From Aedoeadaptatus urinae (GTDB lineage Bacteria; Bacillota; Clostridia; Tissierellales; Peptoniphilaceae): a stretch of 64,000 nt of DNA. Under the pieces are notes generated by a model. The model was given only the letters and a program-made list of their open reading frames with translations, was not told where the DNA came from and ran no database searches. Shown piece after piece: positions 17,621 through 26,262 of the stretch (position 1 is the stretch's first letter; each line of letters opens with the position of its first letter). The stretch is taken from the NCBI RefSeq assembly GCF_900155585.1, contig NZ_LT707416.1, positions 1 through 64,000 of the forward strand, read 5' to 3'. A program made the translations under genes and the position numbers.

Positions 17621-18508
17621 CTATTTTGTAATGAGTTGAACGGCGCCCGGCACCACTTCAATGGTTTGTGGCAGGCAGGGACCCTTTTCGCCGTCAATGT
17701 CCACGTGCATGGCTTTGTCTGCACGCAGCGTAATCTTTTTTCCGTGGCGATAAATGAAATGATCGTGATCGAGATGCTTTCCCATGCCGATGGTGCGAAA
17801 CAGCTCAAAGACCTTGGCCATGCTCATCTCTTCGATGACCGTCAGCTCCAGCAGGCCGTCTCTGACATCGGCTTCGGGAGAGATTTTCGCAAAGCCGCCG
17901 ACGCTGTTGGAATTGGATACCATGACCATCATCGCCTTCGTGTCGATATGCTCGCCGTCGCAATCGATGTGGACGTCGAAGCCGTTTTTTAAAAAATCCT
18001 TCTCGCGAAACATGCGAAAGCCCTCGGCGTAATAGGCAAGCCTGCCCACGGCGGATTTCGCCTCGTCGGGAACGCTGTAGCCGATTTCGGAAAAGGCGCC
18101 GACGGCACAGACGTTAATAAAGGCACTGTCGCCGCAAAGGCCGATGTCCACTGCGCTCTTCTTCCCGTAAACCACCATGGTATAAAAGTCGTAGGGATCC
18201 TTGGGGATGCCCATGGACTCGGCAAAGTCGTTGACCGTGCCCGCCGGGTAAATGGCCAGAGGCGTTTCTCTTTTTGCATCGTAAAGCCCGGAGACCACCT
18301 CGTTGAGTGTGCCGTCGCCGCCCATGGAGATGATGCAGTCCTCCCCGTCGTCGGTGGCGGCAAAGGCCCGTGCATCTCCCGCTTTTTGCGTAAAGTTAAG
18401 TAATACGGATGTGCCCTTTGAGGAAAAGGGAACGATGAGCTTTTTTATGATCTCCACGGCCCCTTCCCTGCCGCTGGAAGGATTGGCGATGATCTTAATC
18501 TTTTTCAT
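17621..18508 (-). CDS. Diacylglycerol/sphingosine-type lipid kinase (YegS/DgkB family)
   Basis: 295 residues, typical length. The nucleotide-binding signature SMGGDGTLNEVVSGL lies near residues 61-75, preceded by ANPSSGREGA at the N-terminus and followed by YPAGTVNDFAESMGIP. A beta-sandwich C-terminal half includes VSNSNSVGGF and HVDIDGEKG. The family phosphorylates diacylglycerol, recycling it to phosphatidate at the membrane in Gram-positives. GGAGG precedes the ATG. It is first gene of a two-gene operon with the LacI-type regulator. Confidence 0.9.
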   Translation of the reverse strand: MKKIKIIANPSSGREGAVEIIKKLIVPFSSKGTSVLLNFTQKAGDARAFAATDDGEDCIISMGGDGTLNEVVSGLYDAKRETPLAIYPAGTVNDFAESMGIPKDPYDFYTMVVYGKKSAVDIGLCGDSAFINVCAVGAFSEIGYSVPDEAKSAVGRLAYYAEGFRMFREKDFLKNGFDVHIDCDGEHIDTKAMMVMVSNSNSVGGFAKISPEADVRDGLLELTVIEEMSMAKVFELFRTIGMGKHLDHDHFIYRHGKKITLRADKAMHVDIDGEKGPCLPQTIEVVPGAVQLITK

Positions 18509-18852
18509 TAACTACCTCCGTCTCCTTATTATACGCCATGGCGAACGATACCACAAAGAGGAAATCAAATTTTTAACACAAAACGCCTTCGGAAAATTTT
18601 TCCGGGAAAACAGGTGGCGGAAGACAGAGCGAAGGATGCTCGACGCGTTTTTTCTCCTTCTCGCCCGATTTCCTCCGCGGCAAAGGGTAATGATCGGGAA
18701 AATAAAATGGATTTTCCCGAAACGGTGTTTTTCAAAATAATCGGCAAGCGTTTGTTTTTTTCTCGCCCGGCAATGTTTAAGGTACGCTTTTTTACACGGC
18801 TTTTATTTTTTTCTAACGACCTTCATTTATACTTGAGGCGTCGTTTCGGGCA
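18509..18852. other. Intergenic stretch with a perfect 10-bp inverted repeat
   Basis: No gene is supported here. The one clear structure is TCGGGAAAAT (18694-18703) and ATTTTCCCGA (18711-18720), a perfect inverted repeat with a 7-nt loop; a short palindrome around 18592-18606 (CGGAAAATTTTTCCG) also occurs. Neither is followed by a proper T-run. They could be transcript structures or protein sites. Confidence 0.4.
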
Positions 18853-18879
18853 ATAAAAAAAGCGGCCGAAGCCGCTTCT
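18853..18879 (-). terminator. Terminator after the DUF948-like gene
   Basis: AAGCGGC-TTCG-GCCGCTT on the minus strand followed by TTTTT, just past the stop at 18891. Confidence 0.88.
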
Positions 18880-18890
18880 TTCGTTTTCTG

Positions 18891-19385
18891 TTACCGCGTG
18901 CTCAATACATCCCGCAAAGCCTCCAGCACCTCGCGCATAATGTAGAAGTAATCTACGACATTGTTGGCGTTGAAAGAAATGGTCTTTGCCGTGTCCGAAA
19001 TGGAATCGGATACCACATCGGCGGTGTTTTTTAATTTTAAGGACGTTTGGTCCACGGTGCGCGCCACGCTGTCGACGGTGCCTGTGACATCGCCTACCGT
19101 TGCCGCAATCTTTTCTACCTCCGGCTTTACCACTTCTACCATTTCCGTGGCTTCGGTGGTCAGACGCGATGCGTTGGACGAGATAATGGTGACATTATCC
19201 GTAATCGTCGGAAGCTTTTGCATGGTATCGTCGATGACGGCTTCGTGGGCCTCCAATTTTGTCTTGACGACCTTTAAAATGCCGGCGACGTTTTTCAGGG
19301 TGATCATTAAAAAGACCAGTGCCCCGATTCCCGCAAGATAAAGTAAAAAGCGCAAGAGGTCGTGTAAATTAATCATGGTGTCCAT
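18891..19385 (-). CDS. Membrane-anchored coiled-coil protein, DUF948-like
   Basis: 164 residues. One N-terminal membrane segment (LLRFLLYLAGIGALVFLMITL, split by the 9-29 region) is followed by a long Ala/Thr/Val heptad-rich helix with repeated T-D-V motifs (VVKPEVEKIAATVGDVTGTVDS). This matches the layout of DUF948/YoxC-type envelope proteins in Firmicutes. It lies 15 bp after the YtxH-type gene and the two are commonly neighbours. The role is unknown; an envelope or stress function is inferred from family company only. Confidence 0.7.
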   Translation of the reverse strand: MDTMINLHDLLRFLLYLAGIGALVFLMITLKNVAGILKVVKTKLEAHEAVIDDTMQKLPTITDNVTIISSNASRLTTEATEMVEVVKPEVEKIAATVGDVTGTVDSVARTVDQTSLKLKNTADVVSDSISDTAKTISFNANNVVDYFYIMREVLEALRDVLSTR

Positions 19386-19400
19386 TGTGACCTCCGTGCT

Positions 19401-19961
19401 CTACTTGTTTTTCTTTTCGTCTTTTACTACCTTTTCGGATTTCTTTTCGGCATCCTTTGCTGCTTTAGCGATCTTGTCGGCACTGTCTTCCACTTGATTC
19501 TTTGCCTCTTTCGCTTGATCCTTGGCTTCTTCGCCTACTTCCTTGGCGGCGTCTCCGATGGCCTTGGCGGAATCCTTTAATTCGGCCTTCACATTGGTGC
19601 CTTCTTCGCGGACGATTTCACCGATGGCTTTGGCCTTGGCTTTTGCGATTTCCGCATCGTCGCGAACCTCGTCGGCCTTAATGGCGGCGCGAAGTTTTAA
19701 GTCGTCATAGGTATCTTGAACAGCTTGTTGTGCTTCATAGGCGCGGACGGATAATTCGTCTGCCGTGTCTAATGCCACGTCCTTGGCGTTTTCTGCCAAT
19801 TCTCTGGATCGATCGGCGATATCCTCGCGGGTCTTTTTGCCGCTTTGAGGAGCAAATAAAAGACCGGCTGCGGCACCGACGAAGGCACCTAAGGCAAATT
19901 TACGAGCCCGTTCTTCTCTTAAATAGCGTTCGCGTTCTCTTCTTCCAAAATCAAATATCAT
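19401..19961 (-). CDS. YtxH-domain protein, envelope stress type
   Basis: 186 residues from the ATG at 19961, which has GGAGG six nt upstream; a TTG two codons earlier is too close to that site. The N-terminal part has the YtxH signature: short hydrophobic GAFVGAAAGLLFAPQSGKKTR (residues ~25-45, shown to 21 residues only in outline). The rest is a long, highly charged Ala/Lys/Glu amphipathic helix (KDSAKAIGDAAKEVGEEAKD) like LEA-type proteins. YtxH proteins accumulate under general stress in Bacillus. It is first gene of the operon with the DUF948-like protein. Confidence 0.78.
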   Translation of the reverse strand: MIFDFGRRERERYLREERARKFALGAFVGAAAGLLFAPQSGKKTREDIADRSRELAENAKDVALDTADELSVRAYEAQQAVQDTYDDLKLRAAIKADEVRDDAEIAKAKAKAIGEIVREEGTNVKAELKDSAKAIGDAAKEVGEEAKDQAKEAKNQVEDSADKIAKAAKDAEKKSEKVVKDEKKNK

Positions 19962-20059
19962 AGTCAACCTCCAAAATATAAGTTACTATTGTACATGTAC
20001 CCAAGCTTTGAAAAAATATGCATTATTCATTAAAATTCTCATTCGGAAAGGAGAATCCC

Positions 20060-20857
20060 TTGCTCATCGATTCACACAGCCACACCCGCTTTTCCTTCGA
20101 CTCCAATGCCGACTGCGAGGAAAATATTCTCGCGGCCGTCGATGCCGGCCTCGACGGCCTGGCCTTTACGGATCACATCGACCGGGTGGACGGCCCCTTG
20201 GACAATACCTTCGACTTCGACGAGTACTTCCTGACCCTTCTTCCCTTAAAGGCGCGCTACAAAAATAAAATCCGACTGCTCCTCGGCGCGGAAATGGGCT
20301 TTAATTTAAAGAAAAATGATTGGATCGAGGATGCCATGACCGACGATCGCTTCGATTTTTTTATCGGCTCCCTCCACACCTTAGACGATAAGGACGTGGC
20401 CTCCGCCATGAGAAACAGCGCCGGGGATTTACGCTCCTATTATAAGGCCTATTACGACGCCATGGTGGCCGCCGTGGAAAACACATCGGGCTTCCACGTC
20501 TTGGGCCACGTGGATTACTTGGACCGCTACGTGCCGGACAAATCCGCCATTCCGCCCTTTGCCTTTTACCGGGATCAGGTGGCGGCGGTGCTGGAATTTT
20601 TAATTCGGCGGGATTTGGTTTTGGAATACAACACGGCGGGCAAGTACAAGGGCCTGAGCTACGGCAATCCGAAAAAAGAAATCCTCGCCCTTTACAGAGA
20701 TCTCGGAGGAAAAAACATCTGCCTCTCCTCCGACGCCCACAGGTCGGAGCACATCGGCCGGGATTTTTCGTCGGCGAAGGATTATTTGCTGAGTCTTGGC
20801 TTTACCCACATCCGTTATTTTGAAAAGAAGGTGCCCACGGACGCGCCCCTGGCGTAA
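20060..20857 (+). CDS. PHP-domain histidinol-phosphatase-like protein (HisJ type)
   Basis: 265 residues from a TTG at 20060 that has AAGGAG six nt before it; this places IDSHSHTRFSFDS at the very N-terminus as in other HisJ proteins. Further PHP metal motifs are FTDHIDRVDG, LGAEMGF, GSLHTLDD, LGHVDYLDRY and LSSDAHRSEHIG. HisJ hydrolyses L-histidinol phosphate, but with no his genes nearby another phosphoester substrate is equally possible. Terminated at 20981-21003. Confidence 0.85.
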   Translation: MLIDSHSHTRFSFDSNADCEENILAAVDAGLDGLAFTDHIDRVDGPLDNTFDFDEYFLTLLPLKARYKNKIRLLLGAEMGFNLKKNDWIEDAMTDDRFDFFIGSLHTLDDKDVASAMRNSAGDLRSYYKAYYDAMVAAVENTSGFHVLGHVDYLDRYVPDKSAIPPFAFYRDQVAAVLEFLIRRDLVLEYNTAGKYKGLSYGNPKKEILALYRDLGGKNICLSSDAHRSEHIGRDFSSAKDYLLSLGFTHIRYFEKKVPTDAPLA

Positions 20858-20980
20858 TTTAATTTCCTTTTTACAAAAGGACAACGCCGGAAAAACATTG
20901 GGGCCCTATACTGATGATGGAAATAGGAAGGGACTTGCGATCCCGTTCAGTTTTCATTTCTTACTCCCTTATATAAAAAG

Positions 20981-21003
20981 GCGGCGCCCGGCGTCGCTTT
21001 TTT
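20981..21003 (+). terminator. Terminator after the HisJ-like gene
   Basis: GCGGCG and CGTCGC arms (one G-U pair) with a short loop, followed by TTTTTT. Confidence 0.75.
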
Positions 21004-21149
21004 ATTTGCAAAACTCGGCGATTAAATATACAATCTACTTTCGGAACACTCTACCTTTTTAAAGTAAGAACGGGTATACTGTTAGTAATGACGACTATAT
21101 GAATTTAAAAACGGCATTGTCGTTTCCTTGACCGCAATGAGGAGGTAAT

Positions 21150-23066
21150 ATGACAAGCATCGCGTACCGATTACTCGAAAGCCATTTATTGGAGGGTGAG
21201 CTCCGCGCCGGAGAAGAGATCAAAATAAAAATAGATCAGACCCTGACCCAGGACTCCACGGGCACCATGGTGTACTTGCAGTTGGAAGCCATGGACATCG
21301 ACGCCATTCAAACGGAGCTTTCCGTGGCTTACATAGACCACAATATGCTGCAAACGGGCTTTGAAAATCCCGACGACCACGAATTTATTCAATCGGCGGC
21401 GGCCAAATACGGCCTGGTCTTCTCCAAGCCCGGCGGCGGCATCTGCCACCAGGTGCAGCTGGAGCAATTCGCCGCACCGGGCAAGACCTTGGTGGGCAGC
21501 GACTCCCACACCCCCACGGCGGGTGGGCTTGGCGCTCTCGCCATCGGCGCCGGCGGCTTGGACGTGGCCGTGGCCATGGCAAGCGGCTTCTACTTCCTGA
21601 AGGTGCCCAAGGTGCTGAACGTACGCCTCAGCGGCAAGCTAAAGCCCGGCGTCAACGCCAAGGACGTGATCCTCGCCATCCTAGGTAAAAAGACCGTCAA
21701 GGGCGGCACGGGCTACATCGTGGAATATTCCGGCGACGGCGTCAAGAATCTTTCCGTCACGGACCGGGCCACCATTTGCAATATGGGGGCGGAGCTGGGC
21801 GCCACCACCTCCGTCTTCCCCTCCGACGAGGTGACCCGGGCCTTTTTGAAGCGCCACGGCCGCGAGGAGGTTTTCGTGCCCCTCGCCGCCACGGAGGATG
21901 CGGCCTACGACGAAGTATTGGACATCAATCTTTCCGACATCGAGCCCGCCGTAGCCAAGCCCCACCTGCCCGATCAATACGAAAGGGTAAGGGACCTGGG
22001 CAAGGTCAAGGTGGATCAGGTGGCTATCGGCAGCTGCACCAATTCCTCCTACACGGACATGATGAAGGTGGCTCAGATCTTAAAGGGCAAGAAGGTTCAC
22101 GAGGACGTGAGCCTGGTTATCTCCCCCGGCAGCGCCACTATATTGGAGGCCCTGTCGAAAAACGGCGCCCTGGCCATTATGATCGAAGCCGGCGCCCGCA
22201 TTTTGGAAAGCGCCTGCGGCCCCTGTATCGGCATGGGGCAGGCACCTAAATCCGGCGCCGTGAGCCTGCGCTCCTTTAACAGAAACTTTAAGGGCAGAAG
22301 CGGCACGAAGGATGCGAGGATTTATCTCGCCGGTCCCGAAACCTGCGCCGCATCCGCCATCGCCGGCTACATTACCACCCCCGATGAGGTCACGGCGGTG
22401 GAAGAGCCCGATCGCTACGAGCACGCCACCAATTACCTGATCTATCCCAAGGAAAAATCTCAGCGGCCGAAGGATGTGAAGATGGGCCCGAATATTAAGC
22501 CCTTCCCCATCGCCCGTCCCTTGGAGGATGCCTTTGAAAAAACCATTCTCCTCAAGGCCTCGGACAATGTAACCACCGACGACATCTGCCCCTCTACGGC
22601 AAAGCTCTTGCCCTACCGGAGCAACATCCCCGAGCTTTCCAAGCACGCCTTCTCCACCCTAGTGGACGACTTTAAGGACCGTGCGGAAAAGCACGACGGC
22701 GGCATCGTCGTCGGCGGCGACAACTACGGCCAAGGCTCCAGCCGGGAGCACGCGGCCCTCTTGCCCCTGTACCTGGGCGTAAAGGCCATCGTGGCGAAAA
22801 GCTTCGCCCGCATCCACCGCTCCAATTTAATCAATATGGGCATTCTTCCCCTGGTCTTTAAAAATCCCGCCGATTACGATAAATTAGTCGAAGGCGAAAC
22901 TATCGCCATGAAGGATTTAAAGGCCTCCGTGGAAAGCGGCCGCTTCATTATGAAGGCGGGAGACGACGATATTGAGCTCGTCGGCGACTTCAGCGAGCGT
23001 GAAAGGGCCATGCTGCTGGAAGGCGGCTATTTGAACTACACGAAGAACAGGAGGGCCGCGAAATGA
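21150..23066 (+). CDS. acn: Aconitate hydratase
   Basis: 638 residues, the compact aconitase type common in Clostridia. It isomerises citrate to isocitrate. The three [4Fe-4S] ligands are in GSCTNSS (one Cys) and CGPCIGMG (two Cys) in the middle; GSDSHTPTAGGLG near residue 115 and the swivel-domain motif GDNYGQGSSREHAALLP near 525 are also present. GAGGAGG precedes the ATG. It overlaps the next gene by 4 bp (ATGA) and opens an operon with isocitrate dehydrogenase and citrate synthase. Confidence 0.95.
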   Translation: MTSIAYRLLESHLLEGELRAGEEIKIKIDQTLTQDSTGTMVYLQLEAMDIDAIQTELSVAYIDHNMLQTGFENPDDHEFIQSAAAKYGLVFSKPGGGICHQVQLEQFAAPGKTLVGSDSHTPTAGGLGALAIGAGGLDVAVAMASGFYFLKVPKVLNVRLSGKLKPGVNAKDVILAILGKKTVKGGTGYIVEYSGDGVKNLSVTDRATICNMGAELGATTSVFPSDEVTRAFLKRHGREEVFVPLAATEDAAYDEVLDINLSDIEPAVAKPHLPDQYERVRDLGKVKVDQVAIGSCTNSSYTDMMKVAQILKGKKVHEDVSLVISPGSATILEALSKNGALAIMIEAGARILESACGPCIGMGQAPKSGAVSLRSFNRNFKGRSGTKDARIYLAGPETCAASAIAGYITTPDEVTAVEEPDRYEHATNYLIYPKEKSQRPKDVKMGPNIKPFPIARPLEDAFEKTILLKASDNVTTDDICPSTAKLLPYRSNIPELSKHAFSTLVDDFKDRAEKHDGGIVVGGDNYGQGSSREHAALLPLYLGVKAIVAKSFARIHRSNLINMGILPLVFKNPADYDKLVEGETIAMKDLKASVESGRFIMKAGDDDIELVGDFSERERAMLLEGGYLNYTKNRRAAK

Positions 23067-24052
23067 AAACCGTGACGCTTATTCCCGGCGACGGCATCGG
23101 CCCGGAAATCGCCGAGGCGGTCAAGCAGGTCTTCGAGGCCATGAAGGTCCCGGTGAGCTTCGAAGAGGTGAACGCGGGCAAGGCGGTCTTTGAAAGAGAA
23201 GGCACCTATCTCCCCGACGCCCTCTTCGAATCCCTGGAGAAAAATAAAATCGCCTTAAAAGGCCCCATTACCACTCCCATCGGCCACGGCTTCAGGAGCC
23301 TGAATGTGGAGCTTCGAAAAAAATACGATCTCTACCAAAACATTCGCCCCATCAAGCCTGCGGCGAATCTGCCCATGAGGTTCGACGACGTGGACATGGT
23401 TCTCTTCCGGGAGAACACGGAGGATCTCTACGCCGGCGTGGAGGAAGTGATCTCAGAAAACGAGGCCCACTCCATTAAAATCATTACCCGGGACAAATCG
23501 GAGCGGATCATCCGAGCGGCCTTCGACTACGCCGAGGCCAATAAACGCCGATCCGTGGCCGTGGTGACCAAGGCCAATATTATGAAGGCCACGGACGGTT
23601 TGTTTTTAGACGTGGCCCGGGAGGTGGCCAAGGACTATTCCGTGCCCATGAAGGAAATCCTCGTGGACAATATGGCCATGCAGATGGTCATGAATCCGGC
23701 GCAGTTCGATGTTATCGTCACGGAAAACCTTTACGGCGACATCCTCTCCGATTTAGGCGCCGGCCTCATCGGCGGCCTGGGCATGATTCCCGGCGTGAAC
23801 AAGGGCAGGGACATGGCCATTTACGAATCCGTCCACGGCTCGGCCCCGGACATTCAGGGCAAGGGCATCGCTAATCCCACGGCCATGCTTTTAAGCGCCT
23901 GTCTCATGCTCGACGACATAGGCGAAGGCGAATCGGCTGAAAAAATTCGCCGCGCCATTTACGACGTCCTGTCCGATCCCGAGACGCGCACGGCGGATCT
24001 CGGCGGCAAGCTAAGTACCGAGGCGTATGTGCACGCCCTAATAGAAAGATAG
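23063..24052 (+). CDS. icd: Isocitrate dehydrogenase, NAD-type isocitrate/isopropylmalate dehydrogenase family
   Basis: 329 residues. Motifs: LIPGDGIGPE at the N-terminus, the substrate-binding stretch LRKKYDLYQNIRP near residue 90, metal site ENLYGDILSDLGAGL, and ESVHGSAPDIQGKGIANPTA before the C-terminus. Length and sequence fit the homoisocitrate/isocitrate branch; the neighbours acn and citrate synthase decide for isocitrate. It yields 2-oxoglutarate, most likely for glutamate synthesis. Translationally coupled to acn; followed by citrate synthase after 10 bp. Confidence 0.93.
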   Translation: MKTVTLIPGDGIGPEIAEAVKQVFEAMKVPVSFEEVNAGKAVFEREGTYLPDALFESLEKNKIALKGPITTPIGHGFRSLNVELRKKYDLYQNIRPIKPAANLPMRFDDVDMVLFRENTEDLYAGVEEVISENEAHSIKIITRDKSERIIRAAFDYAEANKRRSVAVVTKANIMKATDGLFLDVAREVAKDYSVPMKEILVDNMAMQMVMNPAQFDVIVTENLYGDILSDLGAGLIGGLGMIPGVNKGRDMAIYESVHGSAPDIQGKGIANPTAMLLSACLMLDDIGEGESAEKIRRAIYDVLSDPETRTADLGGKLSTEAYVHALIER

Positions 24053-24062
24053 TAGGTGTGAG

Positions 24063-25421
24063 ATGCTTAATCAAAAAATGGATCCCCGCTTAGACGACTT
24101 GGCGGAAATAATCTCGAAGCGGGATACGATCAATCGCGAGCTCTATGCCAAGTACAATGTGAAGCACGGCTTGCGCGACTCCGACGGCACCGGCGTGCTC
24201 GTCGGCATTACCCGCATCGGCTACGTCACCGGTTACGAAAAAATCGACGGCAAAAAAATTCCCATCGAAGGGGATCTCCTCTACCGCGGCTACTCCGTGA
24301 AGGACATGGTAAAGGATTTTAAGGAAACCAATCGCTTCGGCTACGAGGAAATCGCCTATACCCTGCTCTTCGGCAACCTGCCCTCGAAAAAGGATTTGAA
24401 TTTCTTTAAGGGCCTTTTGCGGGAAGAGCGCAATCTGCCGAAAAATTACTTAGAGGACACGATTCTAAAGGTACCGGGCCGCGACGTCATGAACAAAATG
24501 ATGCGCTCCACCCTGTGCCTCTATTCCTACGACGCGGATCCCGACGGCACCTCCACGGCCAATGTGCTTCGCCAAAGCGTGAGCCTTCTCGCCAAGACGC
24601 CGCTGATTATGGCCTACAACTACCAAGCCAAGAAGCACTACATCGACGGGGACAGTTTGGTCATCCACTACCCGGACAGCGACATGTCCACGGCGGAAAT
24701 GATTCTATCCTTGATCCGAAAAAATTCCGACTACACCGACGCCGAGGCCAAGATTTTAGACCTGATGCTCGTGCTTCACGCGGAACACGGGGGCGGGAAC
24801 AACTCCACCTTCGCCACCCACGTTGTCTCCTCCTCGGGCACGGATACGTACAGCGCCATCGTCACGGCCCTGGGCTCTTTGAAGGGGCCTCGCCACGGGG
24901 GCGCCAATCTCATGTGCTCCGCCATGCTGGACGATATCGCATCCAATGTGCGGGACATTCACAATGAAAACGATATCGAAGATTACCTGCGCCGGATTTT
25001 AGGCGGCCATGCCTTCGACGAAAAGGGCCTGATCTACGGGATCGGTCACGCCGTCTATACCTTAAGCGACCCGCGGGCGGAGCTCTTAAAGGAACAGGCC
25101 AAGGCTCTCGCCGAAGAAAAGGGCTACAGCGATCAATACAATTTCATTCGCCTTGTGGAAGACATCGGCGGACGACTCCTTCAAGAGCGAAACGGCACCA
25201 GCTATCCCCTCACCGCCAATATCGACCTGTACTCGGGCCTGGTGTATCAAATGCTGGGCATCCCCCGGGATCTCTACACCCCCCTCTTCGCCACGGCGCG
25301 CATGGCGGGCTGGTGTGCCCACCGCTTGGAGCAGGTCCAAGACAAGAAGATCATTCGCCCGGCCTACGTCCACTTAAACTCCAGAAAAAAATACCTGTCC
25401 ATGGGCGACAGAAGTCAATAA
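24063..25421 (+). CDS. gltA: Citrate synthase
   Basis: 452 residues. Catalytic His and substrate motifs are visible: GPRHGGANLMCSAM, YGIGHAVYTLSDPR with the second His, and the Asp/Arg part ANIDLYSGLVYQMLGIP. A longer N-terminal region than minimal synthases matches the form seen in Clostridia. It condenses oxaloacetate with acetyl-CoA. Third gene of the acn-icd-gltA operon, together converting oxaloacetate and acetyl-CoA to 2-oxoglutarate; no 2-oxoglutarate dehydrogenase is in the window. Its ribosome site (AGGTGTGAG) is weak. Confidence 0.95.
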   Translation: MLNQKMDPRLDDLAEIISKRDTINRELYAKYNVKHGLRDSDGTGVLVGITRIGYVTGYEKIDGKKIPIEGDLLYRGYSVKDMVKDFKETNRFGYEEIAYTLLFGNLPSKKDLNFFKGLLREERNLPKNYLEDTILKVPGRDVMNKMMRSTLCLYSYDADPDGTSTANVLRQSVSLLAKTPLIMAYNYQAKKHYIDGDSLVIHYPDSDMSTAEMILSLIRKNSDYTDAEAKILDLMLVLHAEHGGGNNSTFATHVVSSSGTDTYSAIVTALGSLKGPRHGGANLMCSAMLDDIASNVRDIHNENDIEDYLRRILGGHAFDEKGLIYGIGHAVYTLSDPRAELLKEQAKALAEEKGYSDQYNFIRLVEDIGGRLLQERNGTSYPLTANIDLYSGLVYQMLGIPRDLYTPLFATARMAGWCAHRLEQVQDKKIIRPAYVHLNSRKKYLSMGDRSQ

Positions 25422-25427
25422 ACCCTT

Positions 25428-25454
25428 CCCCTCGCAAAGGCGAGGGGATTTTTT
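25428..25454 (+). terminator. Terminator of the acn-icd-gltA operon
   Basis: CCCCTCGC and GCGAGGGG arms, 4-nt loop, followed by ATTTTTT, right after the citrate synthase stop. Confidence 0.93.
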
Positions 25455-25500
25455 CGCGCAAAATAAAAATCAAAGTTTATATGAGCCGGCAATAATTTTA

Positions 25501-25529
25501 TAGACAAAGGGAGCTTCCGAGCATAGAAT
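25501..25529 (+). promoter_or_regulatory. Sigma-A-type promoter of the ABC exporter operon
   Basis: TAGACA (25501-25506), 17-bp spacer, TAGAAT (25524-25529); each hexamer is one mismatch from consensus. It lies 38 nt upstream of the ABC gene start. Confidence 0.65.
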
Positions 25530-25533
25530 AAAC

Positions 25534-25550
25534 TTGATAAATAATATCAA
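25534..25550. promoter_or_regulatory. Candidate operator TTGATA-N5-TATCAA at the exporter start site
   Basis: A perfect 6-bp inverted repeat with 5-nt spacer immediately after the -10, overlapping the expected transcription start, as expected for a repressor site (GntR/YtrA- or MarR-like regulators often control such ABC pairs). No regulator gene is adjacent. Confidence 0.45.
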
Positions 25551-25566
25551 TCAAAAGGAGGCTCCT

Positions 25567-26262
25567 ATGATTACCATCGACCATTTACATAAAAGCTACG
25601 GCACGAAAGATCAACGGCTCCACGTTTTAAAGGACGTCAGCTTTACCTTGCCCGACGGATGCATGGCATGTCTCTTGGGCCCTTCCGGCTCGGGGAAGTC
25701 CACCTTGCTGAATATTTTAGGCGGCATCGAAACCATGGATGAGGGCGACATTACCGTGGCGGGCAATCACCTGGCGCCGATGAATAAAAAAGAGCTGGAG
25801 CGCTACCGCAGAAAGCAGCTGGGCTTCGTCTTTCAATTTTATAATCTGGTGGAAAATTTAACCGTTCGGGAAAATATTCTGACCGGCGCCTACCTTTCCG
25901 ACGATCCCCTGGATGTGGACGCCTTAGCCGAGGAGCTGGGCATCGACGATCAGCTACATAAGTTTCCCTCGGAAATTTCCGGCGGCCAGGCCCAACGGGT
26001 GTCCATCGCCCGTGCCATGGCGAAAAAGCCCTCCCTCTTTATTTGCGACGAGCCCACCGGCGCCTTGGACTACGAAAGCGCCAAGGCCGTCTTGCATTTA
26101 ATCGAGGATCTGAATCGAAAGTACAGAACCACGGTGATTATCGCCACCCACAACGAGGCCATCGCCTCTATGTGCGGAGTGGTTCTCCGCCTTCACGACG
26201 GCGCCTTGAAGTCCTATGAAGAAAATAAACACATCCTCTCCGCCGAGGAGGTGCAATGGTAA
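25567..26262 (+). CDS. ABC transporter ATP-binding protein (MacB/LolD type)
   Basis: 231 residues from the ATG at 25567, which follows AAAGGAGG; an upstream ATG in frame lies in the operator region. Walker A GPSGSGKST, Q-loop FVFQFYNLVENL, signature SGGQAQRVSIARA and Walker B LFICDEPTGALD are all present. It energises the FtsX-type permease whose gene overlaps its stop codon. Such pairs act in mechanotransmission or export of peptides and lipoproteins, or antibiotic resistance; substrate unknown. Confidence 0.93.
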   Translation: MITIDHLHKSYGTKDQRLHVLKDVSFTLPDGCMACLLGPSGSGKSTLLNILGGIETMDEGDITVAGNHLAPMNKKELERYRRKQLGFVFQFYNLVENLTVRENILTGAYLSDDPLDVDALAEELGIDDQLHKFPSEISGGQAQRVSIARAMAKKPSLFICDEPTGALDYESAKAVLHLIEDLNRKYRTTVIIATHNEAIASMCGVVLRLHDGALKSYEENKHILSAEEVQW

